NCBI GenBank assembly: GCA_030445245.1
Contig: JAUCSD010000001.1
Location: forward strand, 998,671 to 1,062,670
DNA from: Candidatus Saccharimonadota bacterium
Lineage (GTDB): Bacteria > Patescibacteriota > Saccharimonadia > Saccharimonadales > Saccharimonadaceae
Direction: 5' to 3'
DNA: 64,000 nucleotides
Positions 41,275 through 48,697 of this stretch are shown here, piece by piece. The translations under genes and the position numbers were made by a program. The notes beneath the pieces were generated by a model. It saw nothing but the letters and a program-made list of their open reading frames with translations, made no database searches and was not told where the DNA came from. Within the stretch, counting starts at the first letter, position 1, and every line of letters starts with the position of its first letter.

Positions 41275-42252
41275 ATGACTACCGTAAAATCTTGTGACAG
41301 CCAGGCCGAATGGGACAATGAAGTATTGACGCGAGGCGGGCATCCGTTGCAGCTTTGGGGTTGGGGTGAAACGAAGGCCGCTCACAACTGGAAAGTGAAG
41401 CGGTTGTTCATTCTTTCGGGAGATGAGGTGATTGGCGTTGCGCAGCTACTTATTCGCACGTTACCATTACCCTTTAAGGCACTTGTGTATGTACCGCGTG
41501 GACCGGTATGCGAAGAGCGGGAAAGGGCAGTGGTTCTTGAAGCACTTGCAGGCTATGCGAAAGATGCATGTGGAGCTGTTGCAATTAGTATTGAACCCGA
41601 CTGGGAGACGATGCCTGATATTAAGGGATGGCAGGCCGCTACGAATACTATTTTGATCCCTCGTACGCTTATTCTTGATCTAAGTCATAATGAAGACGAT
41701 CTGCTCGCTCGTATGACAAAAAAGACTCGTCAGTATATTCGTAAATCTGCCGGGGAGTCAATTGAAGTTCGACGAGTAAAGGGCAGGGGAGAGCTCGATG
41801 CCTGTCTCGATATCTATAAAGAAACTGCCGAGCGAGCTGGTTTTGGTATTCATGCTGATGAGTATTATTACGATATTTTCGACAATCTTGGCGAGCATTC
41901 ACCTGTTTTTGCCGCGTTTCAAGGGACAAAGCCGATTGCCTTTTTATGGCTAGCGATTAGCCAACGCACCGCGTTCGAATTATACGGAGGTATGAACGAT
42001 GAAGGTCAGCGTTTGCGAGCCAACTATGCCCTTAAGTGGCACGCTATTCAAACTATGAAGAAGTGGGGCATCGAACTCTATGACTTCAATGGGCTGCTTA
42101 ACGACGGTGTGAGTACGTTCAAACAAGGGTTTGCAGATCATGAAACGATGCTTGCGGGAACCTACGACAAACCGTTGTCACCTCTATATAACATCTGGAC
42201 TCGCGCGCTACCGGCAGCAAAAAAGGTTATACAGAAAATAAAGAATCGTTGA
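41275..42252 (+). CDS. FemAB/FemX-like peptidoglycan aminoacyltransferase, copy 1
   Basis: A 325-residue protein with two GNAT-like halves of the Fem family, which add amino acids from aminoacyl-tRNA to the peptidoglycan stem peptide. Seen: PLQLWGWGETKAAHNWKV at about 24, ARMTKKTRQYIRKSAG in the middle, and YALKWHAIQTMKKWGIELYDF near 250, followed by the FKQGF motif. The coiled-coil arm of Staphylococcus Fem proteins is absent. I start at 41275, where TATAAT ends 7 nt upstream; the frame open to 41170 crosses that promoter. It ends in a hairpin shared with the convergent tsaD. Confidence 0.88.
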   Translation: MTTVKSCDSQAEWDNEVLTRGGHPLQLWGWGETKAAHNWKVKRLFILSGDEVIGVAQLLIRTLPLPFKALVYVPRGPVCEERERAVVLEALAGYAKDACGAVAISIEPDWETMPDIKGWQAATNTILIPRTLILDLSHNEDDLLARMTKKTRQYIRKSAGESIEVRRVKGRGELDACLDIYKETAERAGFGIHADEYYYDIFDNLGEHSPVFAAFQGTKPIAFLWLAISQRTAFELYGGMNDEGQRLRANYALKWHAIQTMKKWGIELYDFNGLLNDGVSTFKQGFADHETMLAGTYDKPLSPLYNIWTRALPAAKKVIQKIKNR

Positions 42253-42270
42253 TAATAAAACAACGATTCT
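42242..42270. terminator. Bidirectional hairpin between femAB copy 1 and tsaD
   Basis: AGAATCGTTG (42242-42251) pairs with CAACGATTCT (42261-42270). The left arm contains the end of the FemAB coding sequence up to its TGA. Confidence 0.75.
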
Positions 42271-42296
42271 ATTTGATTACAAATTGAGAAGATATA

Positions 42297-43361
42297 TTAG
42301 TTAGCTGACTTATTCAAAGCCCAGGCAGTTTTCGTCATGGAGAGACTCGGCACGACCTCAAGATCAAGCGGGTCTGTCGGTTCCATCTTTTGCGCGTAGT
42401 AGTAGCCGAGAGTGGCGATCATAGCGGCATTGTCAGTACAGAGGTTCATCGGTGCGTAGTCTATATGAAGCGGAAGACGGTCTGATAACTGACGACGCAA
42501 TTCTTGGTTGGCGGCGACACCGCCAGCGATGACAACGGATGCAGGCGCGTAGTCGTTAAATGCTTTTTCGGCGCGATCGATGAGTGTCTCAACGGCAGTT
42601 CGCTGGAAGCTTGCAGCAAAATCAGCGCGCTGAACATCATTTAGACGCGCTGAGAGTTCGTGGGAAGGAAAAGTAAAGTCAACACCCACTTCTTTTTGTA
42701 CGGTGCGTAGAACGGCTGTTTTAAGGCCAGAAAAGCTGAAGTCGTACGGATTTTGCATACGAGCCTTTGGTAGCTTGTATTTATACGGGTCACCCACAAG
42801 GGCTGCTTTGGCTATTGAAGGACCACCAGGGTAGGGAAGACCGATAATTTTAGCAACTTTGTCGAAGGCTTCTCCAACGGCATCATCTTGAGTTTGGCCA
42901 AGTAGTTCGTAGTCGCCGTGGTCCTTAAAAAGAACGAGCTGGGAGTGACCACCGCTGACGATGAGCGCGAGCATTGGAAACTTTGGTGCCTGTTCATTTA
43001 GGAAGTTTGCGTAGACGTGAGCTTCAACGTGGTGAATAGGGAAGAGAGGCTTGTTCTTTAGAAGCGCCAAGGTGCGGGCGGCCAGTGTGCCAACGAGAAG
43101 GGAGCCGATTAGACCAGGCGCGTAGGTGACGGCGATGGCGTCAATATCATCCCAAGTAAGGTTCGCCTCACTCAGGGCCTGGTTGATAACGGGGTTAATG
43201 ACTTCGATGTGGCTCCTTGCGGCAACTTCCGGAACAACTCCACCGTAAAGAGTGTGAATATCGATTTGGGAATTAACGACATTACTAAGAATCTTACGTC
43301 CGTCTTCAATAACGGCCGCAGCTGTTTCGTCACAACTACTCTCGATTCCTAAAATTCTCAT
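42297..43361 (-). CDS. tsaD: tRNA threonylcarbamoyladenosine synthase subunit TsaD
   Basis: A 354-residue ASKHA-fold protein that transfers threonylcarbamoyl to A37 of ANN-reading tRNAs. The start MRILGIESSCDETAAAV, the metal-binding HHVEAH (His111, His115) and SGGHSQLVL are diagnostic. On the minus strand TATACT ends 8 nt before the ATG. The gene for TsaC, which makes the threonylcarbamoyl-AMP donor, lies 42 nt upstream on the same strand. tsaB and tsaE are not in the window. Confidence 0.97.
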   Translation of the reverse strand: MRILGIESSCDETAAAVIEDGRKILSNVVNSQIDIHTLYGGVVPEVAARSHIEVINPVINQALSEANLTWDDIDAIAVTYAPGLIGSLLVGTLAARTLALLKNKPLFPIHHVEAHVYANFLNEQAPKFPMLALIVSGGHSQLVLFKDHGDYELLGQTQDDAVGEAFDKVAKIIGLPYPGGPSIAKAALVGDPYKYKLPKARMQNPYDFSFSGLKTAVLRTVQKEVGVDFTFPSHELSARLNDVQRADFAASFQRTAVETLIDRAEKAFNDYAPASVVIAGGVAANQELRRQLSDRLPLHIDYAPMNLCTDNAAMIATLGYYYAQKMEPTDPLDLEVVPSLSMTKTAWALNKSAN

Positions 43362-43403
43362 TGCTCACCAGTATAAACCGTCGCCGCTAGGGAGTAAAGT
43401 GGG

Positions 43404-43985
43404 CTAAATACGGATGCTTCCTTGGCGTAGAATTGTAATACCATCAGCGTCGGGTCGAATGATAGTCGAAGGTAGTGCATCAGCAATGATGCCACCGTCT
43501 ATGTAGAAATCTACTGCTTCTTTGAAGTAGTCGTAAGCTTGAGCAATTGTTTTTGATTCGGGCTGGCCAGGCAAGTTGGCACTCGAGGTGAGTAGCGGCC
43601 CCGTCTTTTGCAAGAGTATCTGGAGGGTGAGGTCACTCACGACTCGCATAGCAATATCGCCAACGCCTTGATGGAGATAGTCATTACCATTCATATCGAG
43701 TACGGCGCTTAACGGATTAGGCCACCACTGAGATACCCTATCGATATTGCTCTGAGATACGCCGAGCTCAATCAGCTGCTCGACATTCGCGGCGATAATT
43801 GTTCCCGGCTTGTGGTCACGATCTTTTAGCGCGTACATGCGTGTCACCGCTTGAGGGTCATGTGCTCGCGCTACGAGTCCGTAGACTGTATCACTTGGCA
43901 TAACACCAACGCCACCGTCCATAAGAATGGAGATAGCTTGCTCTCGATGTATGAGCAATTCTTCAAGTGACTGCGACGTTTTCAT
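43404..43985 (-). CDS. tsaC: Threonylcarbamoyl-AMP synthase (TsaC/YrdC/Sua5 type)
   Basis: A 193-residue YrdC-domain protein making threonylcarbamoyl-AMP from Thr, bicarbonate and ATP. Seen: GGVGVMPSDTVYGLVARA (28-45), MYALKDRDHKPG, a TSSAN motif (LLTSSANLPGQP) and the final ILRQGSIRI. No Sua5 C-terminal domain. TATAAT ends 7 nt before the ATG, so transcription is probably leaderless. It is next to tsaD, its pathway partner. Confidence 0.94.
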   Translation of the reverse strand: MKTSQSLEELLIHREQAISILMDGGVGVMPSDTVYGLVARAHDPQAVTRMYALKDRDHKPGTIIAANVEQLIELGVSQSNIDRVSQWWPNPLSAVLDMNGNDYLHQGVGDIAMRVVSDLTLQILLQKTGPLLTSSANLPGQPESKTIAQAYDYFKEAVDFYIDGGIIADALPSTIIRPDADGITILRQGSIRI

Positions 43986-44143
43986 CTGTACGATTATAAA
44001 ACATTTTTTATAAATTGATAACCCCTGTTACATACGGGGTTGAACCCCTTCGCCGTGGCCATGAGTGACAGCGCGTTTATTGCTGGCTAAAAGTAACCTA
44101 GAAATGGCCAATCCGGTAACCCTTTAGTGATAGAATAGATGGT

Positions 44144-45439
44144 ATGAGCATAAAGCAAAAGCTAGTTAATGGGGTCAGGACTGCGCTGCCAAGCAGTGCG
44201 GTACGTAAGGTAGAAGAAACGTATCGGCGTTCACGAGTGAAGCTAGTAAGCGCGCGCTATGGTAACCCGGCTCGTCATCTGCGAGTTATTGCGGTAACAG
44301 GTACAAACGGTAAGACGACCACGGTTAATTATATTAACGAGATCTTAAAAGAAGCAGGCCTAAAAACCGCTATGTTCTCGACGGCGGTTATCGAGATTGC
44401 AGGCAAGCGACAAGTTAACGACATGAATGTCACGGTTGCCACGACGCAGCATATGCAAGGCTTCTTTCGAGATGCCAGGCGTGCTCATGTCGACTACGTC
44501 GTACTTGAGATTACCAGTCACGCATTGCACCAACACAAGCTTGCGACTGTGCCAATTGAAGTTGCTGTTATGACAAACCTTACTCAAGATCATCTTGATT
44601 ATCACAAGACAATGGAACAATACGCGGCAGCTAAAGCGAAACTATTTGCAACTGAGCCGAAATTTATCGTTCTTAACCGGGATGATAGTTGGTTCGACTT
44701 CTTTGATCAGTACCCTGCGGGCGCTCAAAAGATCACCTATGGTGAGCACGAGGAGGCTGAGGCGAGAATTAATCACGTTAAGTTATACAAAAAGGGTAGT
44801 GAAGCGACGGTTGTGATCGACCACCAGACGAAACTAGAGCTCGCGACGGCTATGCCCGGTAAGTTCAATGTGTACAACATGACCGCTGCCGCTGCAGTTG
44901 CCTATGTACTTGGTATCGAGTTAAAAGATATTGTCGAAGGTGTGGCGAATCTTGAGGGTGTACCAGGTCGCTTTGAGCGCGTGGTTGAAGGTCTTGGCTA
45001 TGATGTCATCGTTGATTACGCTCATACGCCTGACGCACTCGAAAAGCTTCTTGAAGCTGCTAAGTCAGTCACGAAAAACCGTGTGATCCTCGTATTTGGT
45101 GCCACTGGTGATCGTGATAAAGGCAAACGGCCAATCATGGGTGAAATCGCGGCACGTCTTGCTAACCGCATCATCTTAACCGACGAAGAGAGTTACAACG
45201 AAGACCCACAAGCGATTCGCGAACAGGTGTATCAAGGGATTGAGGCTGCCCATGGTGCTGCTAAGACAACCGAAATCGCCGATCGACGCGAGGCTATTGA
45301 AAAAGCTCTTTCGATCGCAACAAAAGGTGACACAATTCTCATTACGGGTATGGGACATGAGCAGTATCGAATCGTTAATGGCGAACGATTACCATGGAAC
45401 GATGGTGACGTTGTACGTCAAATCCTCGTTAAAGGCTAG
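44144..45439 (+). CDS. MurE-like Mur ligase lacking the N-terminal UDP-sugar domain
   Basis: A 431-residue ATP-dependent amide ligase closest to MurE. The ATP loop GTNGKTTT is already at about 52-59, whereas true MurE has about 100 residues before it. Central-domain TNLTQDHLDYH and C-terminal VIVDYAHTPDALEK and GATGDRDKGKRPIMG are MurE-like. The residues at the amino-acid-selecting loop are TDEESYNEDP, not the DNPR that recognises diaminopimelate. The added amino acid is therefore unclear, and so is the acceptor. TGATAGAAT ends 7 nt before the ATG. The gene faces femAB copy 2 and shares a CTAG of overlapping stops with it. Confidence 0.8.
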   Translation: MSIKQKLVNGVRTALPSSAVRKVEETYRRSRVKLVSARYGNPARHLRVIAVTGTNGKTTTVNYINEILKEAGLKTAMFSTAVIEIAGKRQVNDMNVTVATTQHMQGFFRDARRAHVDYVVLEITSHALHQHKLATVPIEVAVMTNLTQDHLDYHKTMEQYAAAKAKLFATEPKFIVLNRDDSWFDFFDQYPAGAQKITYGEHEEAEARINHVKLYKKGSEATVVIDHQTKLELATAMPGKFNVYNMTAAAAVAYVLGIELKDIVEGVANLEGVPGRFERVVEGLGYDVIVDYAHTPDALEKLLEAAKSVTKNRVILVFGATGDRDKGKRPIMGEIAARLANRIILTDEESYNEDPQAIREQVYQGIEAAHGAAKTTEIADRREAIEKALSIATKGDTILITGMGHEQYRIVNGERLPWNDGDVVRQILVKG

Positions 45440-46476
45440 TACCAACTTTCGCGGTGAAGTTTACTGTGAATTCGTAGTACGAGGCGTTCACCAATTTTTG
45501 ACCAAATTTTATATCGGATTGATCTGATAATCACGTCATAGGCGCCGATATAATCGGTCACCTCTTTATTGAAGCTTGTCTTGAATCGTCCGATGCCATA
45601 ATGCGGGTGATCAGGATTTTTGATTTGATCCGATGGCGGAGCACCACAGAAATCGTGAATGCGAACGCCTTTAGATTTCATCCATTCAATCATTCGCCAT
45701 TGCAGGAGATGACTTGCTCCGTACACGGTGCGTTCGCGAACAGAGGCGCCGTCCTTGTAGGTACTCTTTTCACCGAAGGCGATTCCGAAGGCAGCTGCGA
45801 CGATTCGTTTATCGACGTAGGCGAAAAAGAGTTGTCCGAGACCTGCATCAGAGTAGCGCTGCCAGAATGTTCTGTAGTAGTCGTAGGTGCGAATTGAGAA
45901 TGATCCCGCTGCCGTCTCTTTGAGGAGATTGTACATTATCTGGCAGTTTTCATCCGTTGTATCGACGAGTTTTGTCGTGACGCCGTCGCGCTCAGCTCGT
46001 CGGATTGCATGTCGGCCTTTTTGGTTTAGTCGGGCCATGACAACGTCGAGATCATCGGAAATATCGAGAGTGATGGTTGAAAAATTTGGTTGAATAGGAC
46101 GTACTCGCTGCAAGCCAAGTTTCATAAGATCCACTAGCGTTTCATCATTCTTGAGAAGTTCAGGTTCGATTTTAACGACGAAGACACCTGATCTACGAGC
46201 GAACCGTTTTAGATCGGGAAGCAGTTCGTCTAGCTCACGAACCGTTGAAATGCCCGGTCCTTTGGGAAAATACCATAGCTTTCCAAGACCGATGACCGTT
46301 TTTTCAAGTACGGTGATAGCGAGGTCGTCAGCCATAATAAAACGAGGCGTCCAACCGGTCGCTACTTTTTGGTCAGCTAGTTCTTTACCTTGAAATAGAT
46401 TGCCACCATCGGGATTGGCAAGGATATGTTGATTCCAAGAGGTGATCTGATTATCTGTAGCGAAGTGAATAGTCAT
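45436..46476 (-). CDS. FemAB/FemX-like peptidoglycan aminoacyltransferase, copy 2
   Basis: A 346-residue relative of copy 1: NLFQGKELADQKVATGW near the start, LNQKGRHAIRRAERDGV in the middle, and ASHLLQWRMIEWMKSKGVRIHDF with GRFKTSFN near the end. I start at ATG 46476 (MTIHF), where TACAAT ends 7 nt upstream; the frame extended to 46647 would enter the terminator of the next gene. With the MurE-like ligase and copy 1 it forms a wall-peptide neighbourhood. Two copies may add successive residues of an interpeptide bridge (inference). Confidence 0.87.
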   Translation of the reverse strand: MTIHFATDNQITSWNQHILANPDGGNLFQGKELADQKVATGWTPRFIMADDLAITVLEKTVIGLGKLWYFPKGPGISTVRELDELLPDLKRFARRSGVFVVKIEPELLKNDETLVDLMKLGLQRVRPIQPNFSTITLDISDDLDVVMARLNQKGRHAIRRAERDGVTTKLVDTTDENCQIMYNLLKETAAGSFSIRTYDYYRTFWQRYSDAGLGQLFFAYVDKRIVAAAFGIAFGEKSTYKDGASVRERTVYGASHLLQWRMIEWMKSKGVRIHDFCGAPPSDQIKNPDHPHYGIGRFKTSFNKEVTDYIGAYDVIIRSIRYKIWSKIGERLVLRIHSKLHRESWY

Positions 46477-46513
46477 TAGTTCTATTGTACAAGATGTTCT
46501 AGAAATAAAACTA

Positions 46514-46564
46514 CCCGGATGGCAGCAGAGAGGATCTTTCGATTTTCTCATACTGTCATCCGGG
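46514..46564 (-). terminator. Terminator of the 46590 cassette gene
   Basis: CCCGGATGGCAG (46514-46525) pairs with CTGTCATCCGGG (46553-46564), one mismatch. On the minus strand TAGTTTTATTTC follows. Confidence 0.75.
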
Positions 46565-46589
46565 CTTACCGCGGAGTAGTGATAGGAAG

Positions 46590-46883
46590 TCACCAGTCCA
46601 CCACCATGATAGTGATGGCTTTGCTGGTCAGCGTCATGGAGACCCATTCCAGCGTCTTGGTGTCTTGGGCAATGATCTGCCGCTCTTCCGTACTGCCTTC
46701 GGCTGACGCAAGTGCCAGCGTGAAGGTGCGCTCTTCGACTGATCCTCGTTGTGCCGACAACTCATCGGCCCTAAAGGTGGCGGTTACTTCCACCTGGCCT
46801 CCATGGATGAGGGTGTCAAAGATGCGACGCACCGACGCTTCGATCGTTGAAGGGTCCTCGATGCTATACTCGCGAATACTCAC
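46590..46883 (-). CDS. Orphan small protein of GC-richer composition
   Basis: A 97-residue soluble protein with alternating strands (VEVTATFRADEL, RTFTLALASAEG, WVSMTLTSKAITIMVVDW). I do not recognise a family. It starts with GTG, six bases after AAAGGA. An extended -10, TGATATAAT, lies about 40 nt upstream (46925-46917 on the minus strand), and a strong hairpin follows. It is the third single-gene cassette with raised GC and a non-ATG start; the other two are within the secretion cluster. Confidence 0.65.
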   Translation of the reverse strand: MSIREYSIEDPSTIEASVRRIFDTLIHGGQVEVTATFRADELSAQRGSVEERTFTLALASAEGSTEERQIIAQDTKTLEWVSMTLTSKAITIMVVDW

Positions 46884-46946
46884 TCCAGGTCCTTTCGGGG
46901 TCGTGAAGATATATATATTATATCATATACTAAATTAAAGTATATG

Positions 46947-47795
46947 TTACGCACTCAGCTGTTGTTGTTCGGATGCGAGTGCTATGCGCAGGTCAGGCAA
47001 TAATTTTTGCAATATCTCATCATTCTTCTTGTAGGGAAGCATAAGTCCACCTTCGTAGTCGGCAAACTCAATATGTGACCATACGATTCTATCTTGATTG
47101 CGGCCAGACCGTTTTGCTTTTTGTTTTGCTTTTTCGGCCGACTTCTCACTCGCCTTTACGTCAATAAGGACACCTTGGATAACAATATCTCCGCCGACGC
47201 TATCCTGGGCTGCGGTGCCGAGATTATATTCAACGCCAGCTGCGATCATAAGCTGTTCAATGGCGACTTCATTGCGCATGCCAACGATTGTCATTCGTGC
47301 TTGAGCGTGAAATGACTGCGCGTCCTTAGACCCGCTAGAAGCAATGTACATATTCGTCATAAAGATGAGCAGTTCGTCAAAGTTAAACCTTGAGGCGCCA
47401 GCGTTAATGACTTCACGTAAGACATGATTAAATTCGGTTATTTTATCTTTATGGTCGTAGAAATCCTGTTTTTCCGGAGGAGGCATATAGTGAGGAGACC
47501 CGTACTCGTCACGTAGTTGATCCATGGCTACTGAACCCCGGTGAAAATCGTCGAGGCCCGCAACGAGTTTATAGAGGTTAGCATCTAAATCATATTCGCC
47601 ATGTTCTTTTTCAAGCCTCTCGGCAATTGATAAAGCACCCGCGGCAATCGCTCGCTGCATGCTCTCGCGTTTTTGATCTTGAGGCATGCTTTGATACTCG
47701 GCCTTTGGAAGGCCGCCGAGAAATTCTGAATCATGTCGAATTGATGTGACAAATCGTCCAGGGTTGAGTACTTGTGGTGTGTTAGGATTTGTCAT
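46947..47795 (-). CDS. Protein of unknown function with possible PD-(D/E)XK nuclease core
   Basis: A 282-residue soluble protein. The N-terminal two thirds are helical and unassigned. Around residues 195-245 a Glu (RNEVAIEQLM), then GGDIVIQGVLIDVKAS, have the D...(D/E)xK pattern with flanking beta strands of restriction-endonuclease-like folds. The basic KAKQKAKRSGRNQDR stretch follows. The nuclease reading is inference from pattern only. The start at 47795 (MTNPN) is chosen over an upstream ATG in an AT-rich leader, but without a clear ribosome site. Confidence 0.55.
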   Translation of the reverse strand: MTNPNTPQVLNPGRFVTSIRHDSEFLGGLPKAEYQSMPQDQKRESMQRAIAAGALSIAERLEKEHGEYDLDANLYKLVAGLDDFHRGSVAMDQLRDEYGSPHYMPPPEKQDFYDHKDKITEFNHVLREVINAGASRFNFDELLIFMTNMYIASSGSKDAQSFHAQARMTIVGMRNEVAIEQLMIAAGVEYNLGTAAQDSVGGDIVIQGVLIDVKASEKSAEKAKQKAKRSGRNQDRIVWSHIEFADYEGGLMLPYKKNDEILQKLLPDLRIALASEQQQLSA

Positions 47796-47887
47796 GTTTA
47801 TTTTTTGGATTTTGTATTTACATCTTATCATAAAATAAGCATAAAGTCAATGGCAGGAGCTGCCCGCGCAGTGTTACAATAGTAGTA

Positions 47888-48325
47888 ATGAGTGAAGAAT
47901 TAATCAGTGCGTATGATATCCGTGGTACCGAGGAGACAGGTCTAAACGTTGAATGTGCGTGGAATGTTGGTAAGGCTCTTGCCGACTGGCTGCCAACAAC
48001 GGGTAAAGTTGCCGTGGTATATCTTCCAGCTCAACAAGGACTGGCTCGCGGTGCGATTGAAGGGCTGCGACTACAGGGCAGGGACGTGGTTGATGGTGGT
48101 AATGGTGATAAAGAAAAAGCCAAGGCATATGTCATGACTGCAGGCTTGTCTGGTGCGGTTGTCATCGGGTACGATGAGCTTGAACACGTTAACACAATCG
48201 AACTCTACCAAGAGAAAGCGAAATTAATTGATGCCGATGGTGGCCTTAGGCAAATTCGCGAACTTGTTCAGGCTGGAAATTTTGTTCCCGCTGCCGTACA
48301 CGGTGAACTAACTCAACTCGTATAA
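47888..48325 (+). CDS. Stand-alone, catalytically dead phosphohexomutase domain I
   Basis: A 145-residue protein matching only the first domain of phosphomannomutase/phosphoglucomutase: AYDIRG at residues 8-13, NVGKALADWL, GAIEGLRLQGRDVVDGG. Where active enzymes have the phosphoserine loop TASHNP, this one reads IGYDEL (93-98), and the GRDxR strand reads VYLPAQ. The remaining three domains are missing altogether. It cannot be a mutase as it stands, so a regulatory or binding role, or decay, is possible. TGTTACAAT ends 7 nt before the ATG (leaderless). groES follows after a CIRCE element. Confidence 0.7.
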   Translation: MSEELISAYDIRGTEETGLNVECAWNVGKALADWLPTTGKVAVVYLPAQQGLARGAIEGLRLQGRDVVDGGNGDKEKAKAYVMTAGLSGAVVIGYDELEHVNTIELYQEKAKLIDADGGLRQIRELVQAGNFVPAAVHGELTQLV

Positions 48326-48344
48326 CTCGAAATAACAACAAAAA

Positions 48345-48371
48345 TTAGCACTCGCACCTTGCAAGTGCTAA
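48345..48371. promoter_or_regulatory. CIRCE operator (HrcA binding site) of groESL
   Basis: TTAGCACTC (48345-48353), nine bases, AAGTGCTAA (48363-48371): one mismatch to the classical CIRCE inverted repeat. The T7 run that follows would also let it act as a terminator for the upstream gene. HrcA itself is not in the window. Confidence 0.9.
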
Positions 48372-48387
48372 TTTTTTTATTTACAAT
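48359..48387 (+). promoter_or_regulatory. groESL promoter overlapping CIRCE
   Basis: TTGCAA (48359-48364), 17-nt spacer, TACAAT (48382-48387). The -35 lies inside the CIRCE repeat, so bound HrcA would block polymerase. Confidence 0.65.
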
Positions 48388-48419
48388 AGAGTTACATAAA
48401 ATGAAAAACGGAGGAAGAT

Positions 48420-48683
48420 ATGACTACACCGATTAAACCTCTGGCTGATCGCGTCGTTGCGGTACGTGAAGTAGCTGCGACCAAGACTGCTAGTGGAATT
48501 TATCTACCAGATAATGCTAAAGAAAAACCAATGATTGCAAAGGTTCTGGCGATCGGTCCAGACGTGAAGGGTATAAAAGTAGGCGACCGAATCGTTTACA
48601 AAGACTACCCGCTAACTGAACTCAAGATTGATGGCACTGAATATTTGATTGTTAAAGAAGAAGACGTCCTCGCGACGGTTTAG
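48420..48683 (+). CDS. groES: Co-chaperonin GroES
   Basis: An 87-residue lid subunit of the GroEL chamber. IKPLADRVVAVREVAATKTASGIYLPDNA includes the mobile loop; a C-terminal YLIVKEEDVLA ends the fold. Length is slightly below the usual 95. CGGAGGAAG stands 5 nt before the ATG. Controlled by the CIRCE element upstream. groEL begins 14 nt after the stop. Confidence 0.97.
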   Translation: MTTPIKPLADRVVAVREVAATKTASGIYLPDNAKEKPMIAKVLAIGPDVKGIKVGDRIVYKDYPLTELKIDGTEYLIVKEEDVLATV

Positions 48684-48697
48684 GGGATTTAGATTTT

